Below, in pieces: positions 9,734-18,489 of a stretch of DNA of 64,000 nt. Below the pieces are notes generated by a model that saw only the letters and a list, made by a program, of their open reading frames with translations, was not told the origin of the DNA and did not search any database. The position numbers and the translations under genes were made by a program. The stretch comes from Pontibacter actiniarum (GTDB lineage Bacteria; Bacteroidota; Bacteroidia; Cytophagales; Hymenobacteraceae), in the NCBI RefSeq assembly GCF_003585765.1, contig NZ_CP021235.1, positions 4,402,001 through 4,466,000 on the forward strand. The letters are read 5' to 3'. Position 1 is the stretch's first letter. Each line of letters starts with the position of its first letter.

Positions 9734-12139
9734 ATGCAACTGAAACGAAAAGCCGTAGCCCTTATGGCTTTGCTGCTGCTGGGCAGCGCTGAGCTGCAGG
9801 CACAGAACGATAAAATGGTGCTAAGCGTGGAGAAGATCATGCGCGACCCAAAGTGGATCGGCACCTCCCCAAGCAATGTGTTCTGGTCCGAAGACGGCAA
9901 GAAGATCTATTTCTACTGGAACCCGGAGGGCAACCGGCAGGACTCGCTTTACAGTGTAAGCGCCGAAGGCAAAAACCTGCAGAAGGTGAGCGCACAGGAG
10001 CGGCGCAGCCTGCCAGGCCAGCGCGGCGAGTATAACCGCGCTGAAACTAAGAAGGTGTACGAAAAGAACGGCGATATCTTCCTGTATGATGTAAAGGCGG
10101 GAAAGGCGCAGCAGCTAACCAACACCGTGGAGCGCGAAAGCAGCCCCGCCTTTAGCCACGATGAGCAGCGCGTGGTGTACATGAAAGACGGTAACCTTTT
10201 TGCCTGGGCCGTCGGCAACGGGCAAACCGTGCAGCTAACCGATTTCAGGAAAGGCCGCAAACCGGCTGAAGAGGGCAAAGACGCGCAGCGCGAGTGGTTA
10301 AAGGAACAGCAACTGGCGCTGCTCCAGATCGTGCGCGACCGCAAAGAGGACAAAGACGCAAACGAGAAACAGCAGAAGCTTGATGCGCCAAACCGCCCGA
10401 AGGAGATCTACATAGAAGACAAGCTGGTGAACGACGTGACGCTGGGGCCAAACGGGCGCTTCATTACGTACCAGCTGATCTCCCGCCCTAAGAACTCAAA
10501 AGTGGCGGTGGTGCCAAACTATGTTACAGAGTCGGGCTATACCGAGGATATCAACACCAGGACAAAAGTAGGCGACGCCCAGAGCAGCTCCGAGTTTTTT
10601 GTGTACGACACGCAGCGCGACTCGACTTACAAAGTGCTGATGAACGAGGTGGAGGGGATTTACGACCAGCCGGCCTATCTGCTGCAGCAGGAGGCAAAAG
10701 CAAGCGCCTCGACCAGTGCCGCCGATAGCAAAACTAAAAAGCCTGCGCCACGCGAGGCAGTTATCTATGGCCCGTTCTGGTCAAACAATGGCAAGCACGC
10801 CGTGGTGGTGGCCCGCTCACAGGACAACAAAGACCGTTGGATACTTAAACTTGATCCGGCTACCAACAAGCTAACCCTGCTGGACCGCCAGCGCGACGAA
10901 GCCTGGATTAACGGCCCCGGCATAGGCTACGGCCCCGGCGAAATCGGCTGGATGCCGGATAACGAGCGGGTGTGGTTCCACTCGGAGGAGAGCGGTTACT
11001 CGCACCTCTATGCCGTGAATGTGAACACGGGCGATAAAAAAGCCCTGACCAGCGGTAAGTACGAAGTGTCGGATGTGCGGATGTCGGACGATAAAAAGCA
11101 CTTCTACTTCACGGCAAACAAAGTGCACCCGGGCGAAAAACAGTTTTACCGCATGCCTGTTAACGGTGGCGAAATGGTGCAGCTGACCAGCTTTACAGGG
11201 GCGCACGAGGTGGAGCTGTCGCCGGATGAGAAGCACCTGGCCATCCGTTACTCCTACAGCAACAAGCCTTGGGAGCTGTATGTGATGGATAACAAGAAGG
11301 GGGCGAAGGCAAAGCAGGTGACGCATTCCCTGACGGATGAGTTTAAGTCATACGATTGGCGTGAGCCGGAGGTGATAACCTTTAAGGCAGAGGATGGCGC
11401 CGACGTGAATGCCCGCCTGTACCGGCCGCAGAACCCGGAGCAGAACGGACCGGCCGTTATCTTCGTGCATGGTGCCGGTTACCTGCAGAACGCGCACAAG
11501 TGGTGGAGCTCCTATTTCCGCGAGTACATGTTCCACAACTTCCTGGCCGACCAGGGTTATACTGTGCTGGATATCGACTACCGGGGCAGTGCCGGCTACG
11601 GCCGGGACGTGCGCACGGGGATCTACCAGTTTATGGGAGGGAAAGACCTAAGCGACCAGGTGGATGGAGCGAAGCTTCTGGTAGACAAGTATAACGTAGA
11701 CCCGAAGCGCATCGGTATTTACGGTGGCTCTTACGGAGGCTTTATTACTCTGATGGCCATGTTTACGGAGCCCGATGTTTTTGCCGCTGGTGCCGCTCTC
11801 CGCTCCGTTACCGACTGGGCCCACTACAACCACGGCTACACCTCCAACATTCTTAACACACCTTACACCGATAGCACCGCCTATACCAAGAGCTCTCCGA
11901 TCTACTATGCCGAAGGCCTGAAAGGCGCCTTGCTCATCTGCCACGGGATGGTGGATACGAACGTGCACTTCCAGGATGTAGTGCGCCTGTCGCAGCGCCT
12001 CATCGAGCTGGGCAAGGACAACTGGGAGCTGGCGGTTTACCCGGTAGAAGACCATGGTTTCACGGAGCCAGCCAGCTGGACAGATGAATACAAGCGTATC
12101 TACAAGCTGTTTGAGGAGAACCTGAAGGGGAAGAAATAA
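9734..12139 (+). CDS. S9 family serine peptidase (prolyl oligopeptidase / DPP-IV type)
   Basis: 801-residue exported peptidase expected to release dipeptides or cleave short proline-containing peptides. I chose ATG at 9734, not 9695, because MQLKRKAVALMALLLLG begins a clean signal peptide ending in LQAQ. Residues about 25-510 form the beta-propeller, with DPP-IV-like N-terminal and TolB-like segments such as SPAFSHDEQRVVYMKDG. Residues about 545-801 are the alpha/beta-hydrolase domain: Ser in YGGSYGGF near 665, Asp in MVDTNVHF near 741 and His in VEDHGF near 771. The triad is complete. TATACTT lies 56 bases upstream. It probably feeds on peptides taken up by the adjacent SusC/D systems (inference). 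Confidence 0.94.
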   Translation: MQLKRKAVALMALLLLGSAELQAQNDKMVLSVEKIMRDPKWIGTSPSNVFWSEDGKKIYFYWNPEGNRQDSLYSVSAEGKNLQKVSAQERRSLPGQRGEYNRAETKKVYEKNGDIFLYDVKAGKAQQLTNTVERESSPAFSHDEQRVVYMKDGNLFAWAVGNGQTVQLTDFRKGRKPAEEGKDAQREWLKEQQLALLQIVRDRKEDKDANEKQQKLDAPNRPKEIYIEDKLVNDVTLGPNGRFITYQLISRPKNSKVAVVPNYVTESGYTEDINTRTKVGDAQSSSEFFVYDTQRDSTYKVLMNEVEGIYDQPAYLLQQEAKASASTSAADSKTKKPAPREAVIYGPFWSNNGKHAVVVARSQDNKDRWILKLDPATNKLTLLDRQRDEAWINGPGIGYGPGEIGWMPDNERVWFHSEESGYSHLYAVNVNTGDKKALTSGKYEVSDVRMSDDKKHFYFTANKVHPGEKQFYRMPVNGGEMVQLTSFTGAHEVELSPDEKHLAIRYSYSNKPWELYVMDNKKGAKAKQVTHSLTDEFKSYDWREPEVITFKAEDGADVNARLYRPQNPEQNGPAVIFVHGAGYLQNAHKWWSSYFREYMFHNFLADQGYTVLDIDYRGSAGYGRDVRTGIYQFMGGKDLSDQVDGAKLLVDKYNVDPKRIGIYGGSYGGFITLMAMFTEPDVFAAGAALRSVTDWAHYNHGYTSNILNTPYTDSTAYTKSSPIYYAEGLKGALLICHGMVDTNVHFQDVVRLSQRLIELGKDNWELAVYPVEDHGFTEPASWTDEYKRIYKLFEENLKGKK

Positions 12140-12274
12140 CCGAGCTGACCGCTTAAGTTTGTCTTTATAGCTTTAAACGGTGTAAGAACATGTAGAGGAG
12201 CCTAGCTAGGGTTAGGTTTTCGGCTACGGCAGCTTCTACCTCCAACCAACTTAACGAAGGAGGGCGGAGAGAAT

Positions 12275-12319
12275 ATGTAAGCTGCCCTTTAAGCTTACAT
12301 TTACATCTTTAAAGGGCAG
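12275..12319 (+). other. Two mutually exclusive hairpins in the region after the S9 peptidase
   Basis: ATGTAAGCT (12275-12283) pairs exactly with AGCTTACAT (12292-12300). CTGCCCTTTAA (12282-12292) pairs exactly with TTAAAGGGCAG (12309-12319). The two stems share bases 12282-12283 and 12292, so only one can form fully at a time. This is an attenuator-like geometry, but no leader peptide or regulated gene immediately follows. It may simply be part of a compound terminator. Confidence 0.45.
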
Positions 12320-12325
12320 TGTTTT

Positions 12326-12384
12326 AAGAACGCCTCCTGTTACAGAAGTACAGTTAATGTGCTTCTGTAACAGGAGGCGTTCTT
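12326..12384. terminator. Perfect 23-bp-stem inverted repeat
   Basis: Arms 12326-12348 and 12362-12384 are exact reverse complements over 23 bases, with a 13-base loop, followed by GTTTTA. It is the last strong structure between the S9 peptidase (stop 12139) and the second SusC gene, and probably ends the peptidase transcript. The remaining bases up to 12652 are AT-rich and show no gene. Confidence 0.6.
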
Positions 12385-12652
12385 GTTTTATCCAATTTCT
12401 AAAGTGAGGACTGTGCTTTTAAATCAGGTATACAGGAAGAATCTAGTATGGAAGATTTTATATGTTTGAAAAGTATAATATAAAGCTTCTTGTTTGTCAT
12501 CAACGCTGTGATAACAAGGTTATGTAGCATTGTGAGGAACGGTAAAAATGGATCTCAGGTCGGCGAGACTTAAGCGTTATTCTAGCAATAAGACAAGAAA
12601 GTTGTATGGATCTCTTTTTGTATTGTAACATTGTGTTAATCAGTGTCTTGTG

Positions 12653-12687
12653 TTTGTTAAAACCTTTTAATAAAAGTGAATAGTTTG
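12653..12687 (+). promoter_or_regulatory. Candidate promoter of susC/D operon 2
   Basis: TTTG at 12653-12656 and TAGTTTG at 12681-12687 resemble the Bacteroidetes -33 and -7 elements, but the -7 element lacks one spacer base. About 115 bases of AT-rich leader separate it from the SusC ATG. Consensus match only. Confidence 0.25.
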
Positions 12688-12801
12688 CTATATTAAGTAT
12701 AGATAAAGTTTTTTTTAGGGATGCATTCATATTGTTTTAGTATTAAAGTATATTTGGGTAACAACTAAAATCTATTTTACCAATCAATCTAATCTAGCTT
12801 T

Positions 12802-15800
12802 ATGAGAAAAGTTCTATTTTTTGGTTTGGTGATGCTTCTAACGCTTGTAAGCCAGGCGTGGGTGCAAAATCGAACCGTATCTGGAAAGGTAACAGACCGG
12901 AGCAATGGAGATGCTCTGCCTGGGGTAGCAGTTCTAGTAAAAGGTACTACAGTAGGTACAACTACTAGTGTTGACGGAACTTACAGTATTAGCCTTCCTG
13001 AAGGGAGTAATACACTGGTGTTCCGCTTCATTGGTTATGCTGTAATGGAGCGTAACGTTGACAATGCTAGTGTCGTGAACGTTGCTTTGGGTGTAGACAC
13101 AAAGCAGCTGCAAGAAGTGGTCGTAACAGCAGTTGGTATTGAGCGCGAGACAAAATCTCTTGGTTATGCCGCCACTAAAGTAGAAGGAGAAGAATTAACC
13201 AAAGCTCGTGAGACAAACGTTGTGAATGGTCTTGCTGGTAAGGTTTCCGGGGTTCGTATTACACAGTCTTCAGGCTCTTTGGGAGGCTCTTCTAAAGTAG
13301 TGATTCGTGGTACTAATGGCTTCGAAGGTTCTAACCCGCTGTTCGTTATTGATGGCCTTCCTATTAGTAACAGCACTCCTAGTAACTCGAATTCCCCAAG
13401 CGGCAATGCGTCTGTAGACTATGGTAACAGAGCCGGTGATATCAACCCAGATGACATCGAGAGCATGACAGTTCTAAAAGGAGCTGCAGCTACAGCGCTT
13501 TATGGTTCACGAGCTAAAGATGGTGCTATCATCATTACTACTAAGCGCGGTGCGGAGGGCAAAGTGAAAGTGACTTTGAACTCTTCAACACGTTTCGACA
13601 ATGTGCTACGTTTGCCTGATCTTCAGAATGAATACGCACAGGGTAACTATGGGCAGTACAACATACGCAACACAAATGGATGGGGACCTAAAATTAGCGA
13701 AGTGCAAGATGTTACAGAAAAAAACTTCTTAGGAGAAGATGTAACGTTGCAAGCTTATCCTGATAACGTGAAGGACTTCTTCCAAACAGGAATGACGTAT
13801 ATGAATAACCTTGCGTTCGAAGGTGGTAGCAAAGAAGGGGACTTTCGCTTAAGTGTTGGTTCTACAAACCAGACAGGTATCATCGAAAACCAGTCTTTAG
13901 ACCGCTACAATGTAAGCTTAAACGCTGGTAGAAGCTTCAAAGATAAGCTTACAGTTCGTACTAACATTAATTATGTTCAAACTGAAGCTGAAGGTCGCCC
14001 AGTACAAAGCTCTAATAGCCCAAATATCCTTACTTCTGCAATCTACGGATTGCCAAGAACTGTTGACGTTAACCAGTTGAGAGATAACTGGATTGATCCT
14101 GTGACAGGTGAGCAAATCGCATTGACTCCAGATAAGACTGGTAATAACCCGTACTGGATCATCAACAGGAATAACAATGAGAGTGACGTGAAACGTGCTT
14201 ACGGTAACGTGATACTATCTTACAAGCCTCTTTCATGGTTAACCTTGTCTAACAATGCAGGCTTAGATGTCTATACAGAAAATCGATTTAACAAGACAAG
14301 TAAAGGCACATTTGGCGCGTTACAAGGAGAGTTCTACAAAGCAACAATACAGAATCAAATATTCAACAACGACTTTATTGTTACTGCCGAGCGTGATATC
14401 ACGCCAGACTTTAACATAAAAGCAATGGCAGGTCATAACATTTATGCAACTGAAGTGTCATCTCAATCAGTAACTGCTACAAACCTTACGATTGATGGCC
14501 TGTATGATTATGCAAATGCTACTAGCACAGTTCCGGGACAAGGGTTTTCTCAGAGGAGAATTATCGGTGTCTGGGGTGATTTAGGATTAAGTTATAAAGA
14601 GTACTTGTTCTTGAATGTTACAGGTCGTAATGACTGGTCTTCAACTCTTCCTGTAGATAACAGATCATTCTTTTACCCATCTGTAAGTGCAGGTTTTGTT
14701 TTTACTGATGCACTTAACATCCAGTCAAGCGTTCTTGATTATGGTAAAATAAGAGCTAGCTGGGCAAATGTTGGTAGCGGGGCAAATCCTTATAGCCTTG
14801 ACTATGTTTACAATCCGGCTACTTCATACTTTGTACAGTATAGCTTAAGTGGTACATTCCCTCATGGTGGTCTACTCGGTTTTACCGCTCCACGAACGTA
14901 TCCAAACTTTAACCTGAAGCCACAGAACCAAGAGAACATTGAGTTTGGTGCTGACTTCCGTTTCTTAGACAACAGAATTGGATTAGGTGTAACATACTAC
15001 GATACGAAAACATCTAATCAGATCGTGAGCCTTGATGTGCCTTTATCTACAGGATACTTTGCAAGAACAGTTAACGTAGGTGCTGTTTTGAACAAAGGTT
15101 TTGAAGTTGACCTGAGATTAAATCCAATACGTACTTCTTCAGGATTTGACTGGACAACAGATGTGAATTTTGCTAGAAACGTACAATCCGTTGAAGATCT
15201 GCCAGAGGGTTTAGAGTCGTATGGTTTGGCTAGTGGTTGGAGTGGTTTGCAGATCAAAGCTGAGGATGGCAAATCTTTTGGCTTGTACGGTACCGCATGG
15301 CAGCGCGATCCAGAGGGTAACTTTATCATCAATGCAGAAACAGGCCTAAGAGAAGTTGAGCAGGGTAAGCGTTTAGGAAGTATTAACCCTGATTGGACAA
15401 TGGGTGTTAATAACACTTTCTCTTATAAAGGTGTAAATCTTGGATTCTTAGTTGACATTCGTAAGGGTGGTGTGTTCTATTCAGGTACTGTCGCTAGCCT
15501 TCGCTCTTCAGGTTTAGCTGAAGAAACGCTTGAAAACCGTGGAAGCATTTTTATTGACCGTGGAGTAAACAAGACCAAAGACGGAGACTTTGTTCCTAAC
15601 ACTACTCCAGTACAAAGCATGCAAGATTTCTGGGGTAGATATTCTGCTACAGCAAATACAGAAGGTAACGTTTTTGACGCATCTTATGTGAAGCTTAGAG
15701 AAGTTAGAGTGTCTTATATACTGCCAAAAGCATGGCTAGATAAAACCTTTATTGGGTCTGCTGAACTTGGTATAGAAGGGCGTAACTTGTGGATCATTCA

Positions 15801-15927
15801 TTCTAACGTGCCTCATATTGATCCAGAGTCTAACTTCTTTGGTGCCGGTTCTGTAGGTGAAGGTGTTGAATTTAACACAATGCCAACTACAAGAACACTT
15901 GGCTTCAACCTGAGACTAACACTTTAA
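12802..15927 (+). CDS. SusC/RagA family TonB-linked outer membrane protein (pair 2)
   Basis: 1041-residue transporter of full SusC length. The signal peptide covers residues 1-22. A carboxypeptidase-D regulatory-like domain (about 24-106) is clearly homologous to the one in the first SusC (shared GDALPGV and VKGTTVGT versus AKGTTVGT). QLQEVVVTAVGIE is the TonB-box-like junction. The plug (about 118-250) shows IRGTNGFEGSNPLFVIDGLP and LKGAAATALYGSRAKDGAI, both classic SusC plug motifs. The barrel ends in TLGFNLRLTL. It is the first gene of a three-gene operon with gaps of 30 and 21 bases. Its coding DNA is AT-rich relative to the surrounding enzymes. Ligand unknown. Confidence 0.96.
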   Translation: MRKVLFFGLVMLLTLVSQAWVQNRTVSGKVTDRSNGDALPGVAVLVKGTTVGTTTSVDGTYSISLPEGSNTLVFRFIGYAVMERNVDNASVVNVALGVDTKQLQEVVVTAVGIERETKSLGYAATKVEGEELTKARETNVVNGLAGKVSGVRITQSSGSLGGSSKVVIRGTNGFEGSNPLFVIDGLPISNSTPSNSNSPSGNASVDYGNRAGDINPDDIESMTVLKGAAATALYGSRAKDGAIIITTKRGAEGKVKVTLNSSTRFDNVLRLPDLQNEYAQGNYGQYNIRNTNGWGPKISEVQDVTEKNFLGEDVTLQAYPDNVKDFFQTGMTYMNNLAFEGGSKEGDFRLSVGSTNQTGIIENQSLDRYNVSLNAGRSFKDKLTVRTNINYVQTEAEGRPVQSSNSPNILTSAIYGLPRTVDVNQLRDNWIDPVTGEQIALTPDKTGNNPYWIINRNNNESDVKRAYGNVILSYKPLSWLTLSNNAGLDVYTENRFNKTSKGTFGALQGEFYKATIQNQIFNNDFIVTAERDITPDFNIKAMAGHNIYATEVSSQSVTATNLTIDGLYDYANATSTVPGQGFSQRRIIGVWGDLGLSYKEYLFLNVTGRNDWSSTLPVDNRSFFYPSVSAGFVFTDALNIQSSVLDYGKIRASWANVGSGANPYSLDYVYNPATSYFVQYSLSGTFPHGGLLGFTAPRTYPNFNLKPQNQENIEFGADFRFLDNRIGLGVTYYDTKTSNQIVSLDVPLSTGYFARTVNVGAVLNKGFEVDLRLNPIRTSSGFDWTTDVNFARNVQSVEDLPEGLESYGLASGWSGLQIKAEDGKSFGLYGTAWQRDPEGNFIINAETGLREVEQGKRLGSINPDWTMGVNNTFSYKGVNLGFLVDIRKGGVFYSGTVASLRSSGLAEETLENRGSIFIDRGVNKTKDGDFVPNTTPVQSMQDFWGRYSATANTEGNVFDASYVKLREVRVSYILPKAWLDKTFIGSAELGIEGRNLWIIHSNVPHIDPESNFFGAGSVGEGVEFNTMPTTRTLGFNLRLTL

Positions 15928-15957
15928 TAGTTGTTCTAAAAATTAAATTGATTCAAA

Positions 15958-17427
15958 ATGTTTCAAAGCATTAAAAGATACACAGCAATTGCAGCGCTTG
16001 GGTTAAGTGCAGTTGCTGTAACGTCCTGTGAGAGTTATCTCGATGTTAATACAGCCCCATACGCAAGCACTAAAGTTGAGCCAAAGCTTTTGTTCAACTA
16101 CGCAACTACGAACTGGGCTGCAAACCGTGCCGGTGGAGACAATTATATCTCTGTAGCGTTGGCCGCACAGACTATAGCTAGTGGAGGCAATTATGGTTGG
16201 GGTAAGGGCGATGTATATGATATAAGCCCGTACAGTACAGGAAACACTTGGAAAGCTTATTATGCAACAGCAGGTCTGAATCTTATTCAGGCCATCGCTG
16301 AGGCAGAAAAAGCCTCGCCGGCTAATAACAATGCAGCTGCTCAAGCTAAAATTGAGTTGGCCACTATGATGTATGAAGCTTCTACTATTTGGGGAGATAT
16401 CCCTTTTTCAGAGTCATGGCAGGGGGATATAGCTTATCCTGCATTTGACTCGCAGAAGTCTGTGTTTGAGCAGGTGATCGCCCTCTTAGATGAGGCTATA
16501 GTTCAAATAGATGAAAGCAGTCCTTTAAAAATATCAGATTATGATCTGGTTTATAAGGGAGATATGTCTAAATGGAAGAGCTTTGCAAAATCCATTAAGT
16601 TCAGAACTTACATGGTAATGGTTGACAAGGATCCTTCTGTTGCTTCCAAAATAGGGCAGATGTTAACTGAAGGAGGTATGGTGTCCTCTTCGGCTGCAAA
16701 CTTCGCTTTCCCTTTCTTCAATTCGCCAGATAAGGAGAACCCTAGATACAAAATATTGAAAAGATATTCAGGGGTTGATGCTAAAGGGAATGTGATCAAT
16801 ACTTTCTTCTTTGCAAACAACAATGTATTGGATTACATGAAGCAGTTGGAGGACCCACGTATTTCTGTTTATTTTGATAAGCCTGATGATGTTACAACCT
16901 ATAACGGTGTAGATTCAGAAGAAGAAGCAGATGCAGAGACTGCAACAGTAAGCATGTATCTTTACAGAGCTGATGCACCAGAGGTAGTTTTTTCTTATCA
17001 GGAGCAGCTTTACTTAGAAGCAGAAGCTTATGCCAGAGGTTTGGGAGTTGGGCAAGACATAGCAAAAGCTAATGAGCTCTATAAAAAAGCAACTAAAGAA
17101 GCACTGTTGTTCAATGGCATTGGTGCTGCGGGTGCAGAGAGTTATGTGCAAAACACACTTCCTGCTCTAACAGCAGTTGCTAATCCAGTAGATCAAATTC
17201 ATTTAATGCAGTGGATTGATTTAATGGATAGACCTTTAGAGGCTTGGACACAATGGAGAAGATCTGGAGTGGAAGGAAGTGAAATACCAAACTTAACTCA
17301 ACCACAAGGAACTCCGGCAGGTGGTTTGATTAGAAGATGGGTATACCCACCAGATGAGGCTACTTCTAATCCAAATTCGCCTAGCCCGGCACCAAGATTT
17401 ACAGAAAAAACGTGGTTCGATTTATAG
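15958..17427 (+). CDS. SusD/RagB-like nutrient-binding lipoprotein (pair 2, SusD-like_2 type)
   Basis: 489-residue partner of the preceding SusC. A lipoprotein signal ends in VAVTSC (Cys24), followed by ESYLDVN. The start of the mature protein (LDVNTAPYASTKVEPKLLFNYA) and the ending (WVYPPDEATSNPNSP) match the SusD-like_2 branch rather than the classical SusD/RagB branch of the first pair. So the two loci are different lineages, not a tandem duplication. Internal DIPFSE-type and QEQLYLEAEAYARGL segments are typical. Expected role: outer-surface ligand capture with SusC. Confidence 0.93.
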   Translation: MFQSIKRYTAIAALGLSAVAVTSCESYLDVNTAPYASTKVEPKLLFNYATTNWAANRAGGDNYISVALAAQTIASGGNYGWGKGDVYDISPYSTGNTWKAYYATAGLNLIQAIAEAEKASPANNNAAAQAKIELATMMYEASTIWGDIPFSESWQGDIAYPAFDSQKSVFEQVIALLDEAIVQIDESSPLKISDYDLVYKGDMSKWKSFAKSIKFRTYMVMVDKDPSVASKIGQMLTEGGMVSSSAANFAFPFFNSPDKENPRYKILKRYSGVDAKGNVINTFFFANNNVLDYMKQLEDPRISVYFDKPDDVTTYNGVDSEEEADAETATVSMYLYRADAPEVVFSYQEQLYLEAEAYARGLGVGQDIAKANELYKKATKEALLFNGIGAAGAESYVQNTLPALTAVANPVDQIHLMQWIDLMDRPLEAWTQWRRSGVEGSEIPNLTQPQGTPAGGLIRRWVYPPDEATSNPNSPSPAPRFTEKTWFDL

Positions 17428-17448
17428 AACGCTTAACAGGATATTAAG

Positions 17449-17874
17449 ATGAAACATAAACTAGTTTTATTAGCATTGTTTGCAACATGCTTGTCGTTTA
17501 CCGCATGTGAAGAGGATAAGGATTCATATGACTTTTCTGAATCTATGCCTGCATATGTTGAAATAAAATCTAAAACTGCACTAACTGTTGAAGAAGGTGC
17601 AACAGCTACTGTTACGTTTCAATCAAGAGAAGCTTTTCAGCAGGCAAAGACGCTTACTTATGAGATAGCTGGAGCATACAATGCTACAGGAACTGTTGTG
17701 CTACCAAGAAATACGTTATCGACAGCGTTAACTTTTACAGTACCAACAGGAGTAGTGCCTGCTGGTTCAGAAACTGCAGTTGCTTCACTATCACTTACAG
17801 ATGCAGATGGTTTGTCTGTAGGAAGAAAAGGAGCAGATAAAGAGGTTGTCACTATCAATATCACGAAGAAATAA
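17449..17874 (+). CDS. Small surface lipoprotein, third gene of susC/D operon 2
   Basis: 141 residues. A lipoprotein signal ends in LSFTAC (Cys20), followed by the acidic EEDKDSYD, a surface-export-like sequence. The remaining 115 residues are rich in Thr, Val and Ala and look like one all-beta, immunoglobulin-like or Calx-beta-like domain (TVEEGATATVTFQSREA near the start, DADGLSVGRKG near the end). I do not recognise a named family. By position it resembles the extra surface lipoproteins (SusE/F-like) that often follow SusD and assist ligand binding. A 74-base palindrome starts one base after its stop codon. Confidence 0.8.
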   Translation: MKHKLVLLALFATCLSFTACEEDKDSYDFSESMPAYVEIKSKTALTVEEGATATVTFQSREAFQQAKTLTYEIAGAYNATGTVVLPRNTLSTALTFTVPTGVVPAGSETAVASLSLTDADGLSVGRKGADKEVVTINITKK

Positions 17875-17875
17875 G

Positions 17876-17949
17876 TACCTTACTTAGGTTTTAAAACAAA
17901 AGAGGCTTCCAATTGGAAGCCTCTTTTGTTTTAAAACCTAAGTAAGGTA
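17876..17949. repeat. 74-bp perfect palindrome without loop (probable bidirectional terminator)
   Basis: Bases 17876-17912 and 17913-17949 are exact reverse complements, 37 bases each, with the centre in AATT at 17911-17914. Nested A-rich and T-rich tracts (AAAACAAAAGAGGC and GCCTCTTTTGTTTT) flank a GC core, as in symmetric intrinsic terminators. It begins one base after the TAA of the lipoprotein gene. An RNA could fold into a 35-bp or longer hairpin, and the DNA could extrude a cruciform. Confidence 0.85.
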
Positions 17950-18481
17950 ACACCGCTATTCCATCATACAAACCATTACTAAATGATAGCAACACAAGTT
18001 TTTAGGTTCTTAGGTGCAACTCCGGCACAAGCGTGCTTGGATTTACTCTTATAGCATATCTTACAATGTTATCACTCGAGACATGCTTGCCTGCCAACAA
18101 TTGTGAGTACAGCGACTGCCTATGTATCAAGTCTGGCAGGTAGATAAAGTTTGAAGTCAAGAAAGACCAACTTAGCCACAAAAAAGTAGAGGCAGCTGTA
18201 GTGGCTTTATGGCTGGGACAGGAGAAGGTGGCTGCATGTGTACCAATGCCTACTCTTGCAATGTAAGTAAAGTGAATGTAAGGCCGTCGTCGGCGAGATA
18301 GTCCTGCTTTTAGACTACCAAACCCCACCTGAATCAGATAAATCTCTCCGTACATCAGGTATATCTGGAGCGCTCTGCTGTATACCTTTATCAAGGATGT
18401 GTCTGATGGATACTTTTCAGGTACAACTACCTTGATAAAAGTCGGCTTGAGCGTTGCTAGAGGCTGAAGGTTAGTATTTTA
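17950..18481. other. Unrecognised 530-bp stretch before the IS element
   Basis: No supported gene. A minus-strand frame is open from 18394 to 18002 (130 codons, TTG start), but its translation shows no family feature I recognise and it has a composition unlike the neighbours. It could be a remnant of an older gene or element. A ten-base inverted repeat TTTATCAAGG (18387-18396) / CCTTGATAAA (18430-18439) lies near its start. Confidence 0.4.
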
Positions 18482-18489
18482 CATCTACA
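18482..18489. repeat. Left copy of the 8-bp target-site duplication CATCTACA
   Basis: Identical to 19865-19872. The pair defines the insertion point of the IS256-family element and shows that the flanks have not rearranged since insertion. Confidence 0.88.

Noticed and set aside
18002-18394. 130-codon minus-strand frame with a TTG start
   Set aside because: No recognisable domain, no terminator or partner gene, odd composition. Recorded as an unexplained stretch rather than a gene.
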